From: CAVSJA01 sp963728145
Lineage (GTDB): Bacteria; Bacteroidota; Bacteroidia; Chitinophagales; Chitinophagaceae
Direction of reading: 5' to 3'
Assembly: GCA_963728145.1 (NCBI GenBank)
Contig: CAVSJA010000009.1
Span: forward strand, 186,001 to 250,000
DNA length: 64,000 bases
Of this stretch, positions 61,845-64,000 are shown piece by piece (the first letter of the stretch is position 1; each line of letters starts with the position of its first letter). The notes under the pieces were generated by a model. It ran no database searches and was not told the origin of the DNA. It was given only the letters and a program-made list of their open reading frames with translations. The translations under genes were made by a program, and so were the position numbers.

Positions 61845-62093
61845 TTGAGAATAAATCCTAATCCGGCGAATGGTGCATCAAGAGTGGTGATCCATCCAGC
61901 GAAATCGGAAAAGTATACGCTTTCGATCTATGATATGAAGGGCAGGATGATAAAAGTCATTGGTCGGGGTGAATTGCAGGCTAAGAGATCAATCGTTCAT
62001 GATCTGCAGGCCAGCAATTTTGCTAAAGGCACTTATGTTATTAAGCTGGTAACGGATACTGAGGTATTGGTTGAAAAGATAATAATTCAATAA
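61845..62093 (+). pseudogene. Fragment: T9SS type A sorting domain
   Basis: 82 codons: INPNPANGASRVVIHP, LSIYDMKGRMIKVI, GTYVIKLVTDTEVLVEKI. Typical C-terminal signal for secretion by the type IX system, here detached from the lyase by frameshifts or stops. Confidence 0.75.
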
Positions 62094-62524
62094 GCTCTTG
62101 AGTTAAATCGAGGCGTGCAGGATAAAGTCTAATTGATGCAGACTCTATGTTGGTGTTCACAACATAAATTAGATTCATCGGTGCTGCGCCGTCCCGCCGA
62201 ATGGCGGGACGGCGTTTTGCCTTAAGGCAACGCTGCCAAAATCGTTTGGGTGTAGCAGCCTAATGTCTATTGATTAACCTGATTTTCGTAGACGCCGGGC
62301 GGGGACGCCCGGCGCAGCGGCGTCTAAGCTAATTTCATTATCAATCGAGCTATGGTGTTCCCAGTATTAAATCTATAGTGAAATTTGCCGAAAGCGTAAT
62401 GCTTCGCCGACGCAAATAGAACCGGAATAGTTGATTTCAATTATTCCGGTTTTTTTAAGAAGAGGTCCGCGGCCTCTAAGGGTCCGGGGGAAAAAATTGA
62501 ATTTCCGCACTGGATTACCTAACC
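62094..62524. other. Intergenic region with GC-rich hairpins
   Basis: No gene is seen. Hairpins: CCGTCCCGCC/GGCGGGACGG at about 62190-62213, and a nested structure at about 62290-62324 with GCCGGGC/GCCCGGC inside GACGCC/GGCGTC. A terminator follows at 62420. Confidence 0.6.
62420..62457 (+). terminator. Rho-independent terminator
   Basis: AACCGGAATA (62420-62429) and TATTCCGGTT (62442-62451) followed by a run of T on the plus strand. Confidence 0.7.
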
Positions 62525-63028
62525 CTACATCTCTAAGGTCTTTCCTTCCTCGATAACCACTTTATGCTTTTGGCCACCTTGATTAAAAGTATAGGTGCCT
62601 ATTGGTACCGGTATTTTCATAGGGCCATCATTAGAAGTATACATCGTCTCACCTTTTTCATCTGATAAATCCCAATAAGATTGAGAGACAACATTGAGAA
62701 CACCACACTTAAGTTTTGTGTCATGTCCCTTTTTAATTGGTACGTATAAAACGGGCACATTGTTAATCGTTATCTTATATTCCCCCATCGAAACAATAAC
62801 AGATCCCTTATTATTGACTTCTGCATAGGAGTTGATGTATTTATTATCAGCCATGTTATAGATGTAAAGGATCCACTTGCTCCCTTTAGGATTATCAAAC
62901 AGCAATCGCCCTGAGGCGCCCTTCAGGGTGTTGTTCTGAGTAAGTTTCCATTTGGCTGAATCGCCTTGAGAAAAGCTAAACGAATAAAGACAGCAAGCTG
63001 TAATAAGCAACAAAAAAAACTTTTTCAT
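62525..63028 (-). CDS. Secreted protein of unknown function
   Basis: 167 residues from the ATG at 63026-63028, which opens the signal peptide MKKFFLLLITACCLYSFSFS ending before Q. The mature part is beta-rich (GRLLFDNPKGSKWILYIYN, GSVIVSMGEYKITINNVPVLY, GTYTFNQGGQKHKVVIEEG), compatible with a small beta-sandwich. No recognised domain. Exported to periplasm or surface; monocistronic. Confidence 0.68.
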   Translation of the reverse strand: MKKFFLLLITACCLYSFSFSQGDSAKWKLTQNNTLKGASGRLLFDNPKGSKWILYIYNMADNKYINSYAEVNNKGSVIVSMGEYKITINNVPVLYVPIKKGHDTKLKCGVLNVVSQSYWDLSDEKGETMYTSNDGPMKIPVPIGTYTFNQGGQKHKVVIEEGKTLEM

Positions 63029-63335
63029 ATGCGAGTAGATTTGATTTGGGGAAGAAAATGTAGTTGCGACCAATGTCAGGCATTAACATAACCATCTAAA
63101 AAGCCTTTCAGAGTAGGTCCAGTTCATCAATTATTTCCGGATGGATTTCGAGTAGATATCGGAACTACCAAAGCAGAAGATGTCAACAAATAATAATTAT
63201 AGAATAATGGTCGCGCGATTCGGACTAAAAACGGGAAAGGTTTCCCTTCCTAAAAAACAATTCTAAATATACACTACTGGCCAGCCACAAACAATAACCT
63301 GAAAGTGGTAGATCAAGTTGAACGCCTAAAATATT

Positions 63336-63578
63336 TCAATATCCAAGTTGAATAATAGCAGCAATGCCCGGTACAAAAACTTCGAATGGACGATAAAAAT
63401 CAGATGACTCAGTATTGATGGTAGCTTCGTTATCAATTCGCGTCAAGACAGTATCTTTTTTCAAAGCAGAGCCAGCCTGTACTGGCTCCTTGCTTCGATT
63501 GCAGGTCATTATGATTAGCATGAATAGAAAACCTGCTTGAACAACCTTTTGAACTGAGCTTTTATTTAACCATTTCAT
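63336..63578 (-). CDS. Small hypothetical membrane or lipoprotein
   Basis: An 80-residue protein with one hydrophobic segment ending in Cys (VQAGFLFMLIIMTC, residues about 13-26), compatible with a lipobox or membrane anchor, then a polar mature part. It lies 22 bp after the XRE gene on the same strand. No family recognised; it could also be a chance frame. Confidence 0.4.
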   Translation of the reverse strand: MKWLNKSSVQKVVQAGFLFMLIIMTCNRSKEPVQAGSALKKDTVLTRIDNEATINTESSDFYRPFEVFVPGIAAIIQLGY

Positions 63579-63599
63579 TATTGCTGATAATTTATGTCG

Positions 63600-63806
63600 T
63601 CATTCTTTTGTATACTCCAATATATCTCCCGGTTGACAATCCAATACTTTACAAACCGCTTCGAGCGTGCTAAAGCGTATGGCTTTTGCCTTTCCGGTTT
63701 TGAGTATGGATAGATTCGCCAATGTCAGATCCACTTTTTCTGAAAGTTCATTCAGTGACATTTTTCGTTTGGCCATCATTACGTCAAGGTTTACTGTGAT
63801 CGGCAT
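63600..63806 (-). CDS. YozG-like XRE-family transcriptional regulator
   Basis: A 68-residue protein that is almost entirely a helix-turn-helix: NLDVMMAKRKMSLNELSEKVDLTLANLSILKTGKAKAIRFSTLEAVCKVLDCQPGDIL (two parts seen). The family is always next to a DUF2975 membrane protein, as here (gap 2 bp), and may regulate it. Confidence 0.9.
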   Translation of the reverse strand: MPITVNLDVMMAKRKMSLNELSEKVDLTLANLSILKTGKAKAIRFSTLEAVCKVLDCQPGDILEYTKE

Positions 63807-63808
63807 GG

Positions 63809-64000
63809 CTATACGGTTAATTCGTTTTCAGTTTGGATTTCAATTCCTCTTTTGAATATCTGCGCAATGAAGAATATCACTGCTGCAAACAATAAGAACT
63901 CGCCACCTCCTTCCAGGTTTTTTGGTAACCCTGGTAATACCAATCCTTTCTTAGTTAGCTGCTCTCCGTGTATATTCGCGACTACGTTGAGTATACCTGC
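63809..64000 (-). CDS. DUF2975 membrane protein, C-terminal fragment (runs off window)
   Basis: Stop TAG at 63809-63811; open to the right edge. The visible 63 residues read NLEGGGEFLLFAAVIFFIAQIFKRGIEIQTENELTV at the end (in two parts: a glycine turn, one membrane helix and a short tail). This, and the YozG-like XRE gene 2 bp downstream, identify DUF2975. The N-terminal helices are outside the window. Confidence 0.75.
   Translation of the reverse strand, partial: AGILNVVANIHGEQLTKKGLVLPGLPKNLEGGGEFLLFAAVIFFIAQIFKRGIEIQTENELTV

Larger units (their letters stand above)
58085..62093 (+). pseudogene. PL11 rhamnogalacturonan-lyase gene with N-terminal propeller and T9SS tail, broken by multiple frameshifts
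   Basis: One ancestral gene of about 1330 codons can be followed from a signal peptide at 58085 (MKKNLRRSWVFIPLSFLLI) to a T9SS domain ending at 62093, but not in a single frame. Frame changes or stops occur near 58180, 59150, 59213 (an extra C), 59240, 61095, and at least two to three times between 61700 and 61845. In the gaps the expected sequence continues in another frame (for example TWTEVKNFDVVLGIDEP at about 59145-59195). Neighbouring genes are intact, which argues for decay rather than general sequencing error, although local errors are not excluded. Confidence 0.8.

Noticed and set aside
1..64000. CRISPR arrays, prophage or complete insertion sequence
   Set aside because: No regularly spaced repeats, no phage structural genes and no complete transposase with terminal repeats were seen; only one truncated IS1-type remnant.

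Overview
The window comes from a Bacteroidota bacterium, most likely a Chitinophagaceae relative. The evidence is a SusC/SusD pair driven by an ECF sigma factor and FecR anti-sigma, several very large secreted proteins with C-terminal type IX secretion (T9SS) sorting domains, many SPII lipoproteins, moderate-to-low GC, and occasional TAnnTTTG promoter boxes. Family assignments are made by reading motifs; no database search was possible.

Region 1 (1-15,991, all minus strand) is a polysaccharide utilization locus read right to left: ECF sigma, FecR, SusC with STN domain, SusD, LamG-type surface lipoprotein, a terminator, a giant FG-GAP/UnbV lipoprotein, two GH144 (endo-beta-1,2-glucanase family) proteins, an SGNH hydrolase, and the start of a GH3 beta-glucosidase cut by the window edge. 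The two GH144 enzymes plus GH3 point to beta-1,2-glucan. The 3' gaps of this locus hold long inverted repeats of one shared sequence family.

Region 2 (16-29.9 kb) is housekeeping and envelope: a CAT-anticodon tRNA, an outer-membrane barrel protein, HflX, a PAP2 phosphatase, ArnT-like and GT9 glycosyltransferases, a BNR-repeat T9SS protein, an FBH1-like helicase, an ORF6N protein, and two paralogous unknown proteins sharing an upstream element at identical spacing.

Region 3 (29.9-44.8 kb): a BlaI-M56 sensor pair whose M56 gene is split by a frameshift, a sugar transporter with ribokinase, a second BNR/T9SS protein, two VOC-family copies (one frameshifted), a SUMF1-like protein, an M61 peptidase, a membrane protein with a probable prokaryotic YEATS domain, an MtfA-like peptidase, and a DUF1801 protein.

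Region 4 (44.9-55.6 kb) is an accessory/defence island around a tRNA-Asn: a NUMOD4/NUMOD1 protein, a deletion scar joining MBL-fold and HxlR remnants, a PD-(D/E)XK-like protein, a Panacea antitoxin with a putative toxin, a truncated IS1-type transposase abutting a GHKL ATPase, a HEPN-like protein (Rx4H motif) paired with that ATPase, a PUA-like/DUF3883 nuclease, and an XRE regulator overlapping an SRA-HNH endonuclease. The GHKL-HEPN pair is the best candidate for an undescribed immune system here.

Region 5 (55.6-64 kb): a lipoprotein, a HigBA toxin-antitoxin pair, a tiny lysine-rich protein, a PL11 rhamnogalacturonan-lyase gene broken by many frameshifts, small secreted proteins, and an XRE/DUF2975 pair cut by the right edge.
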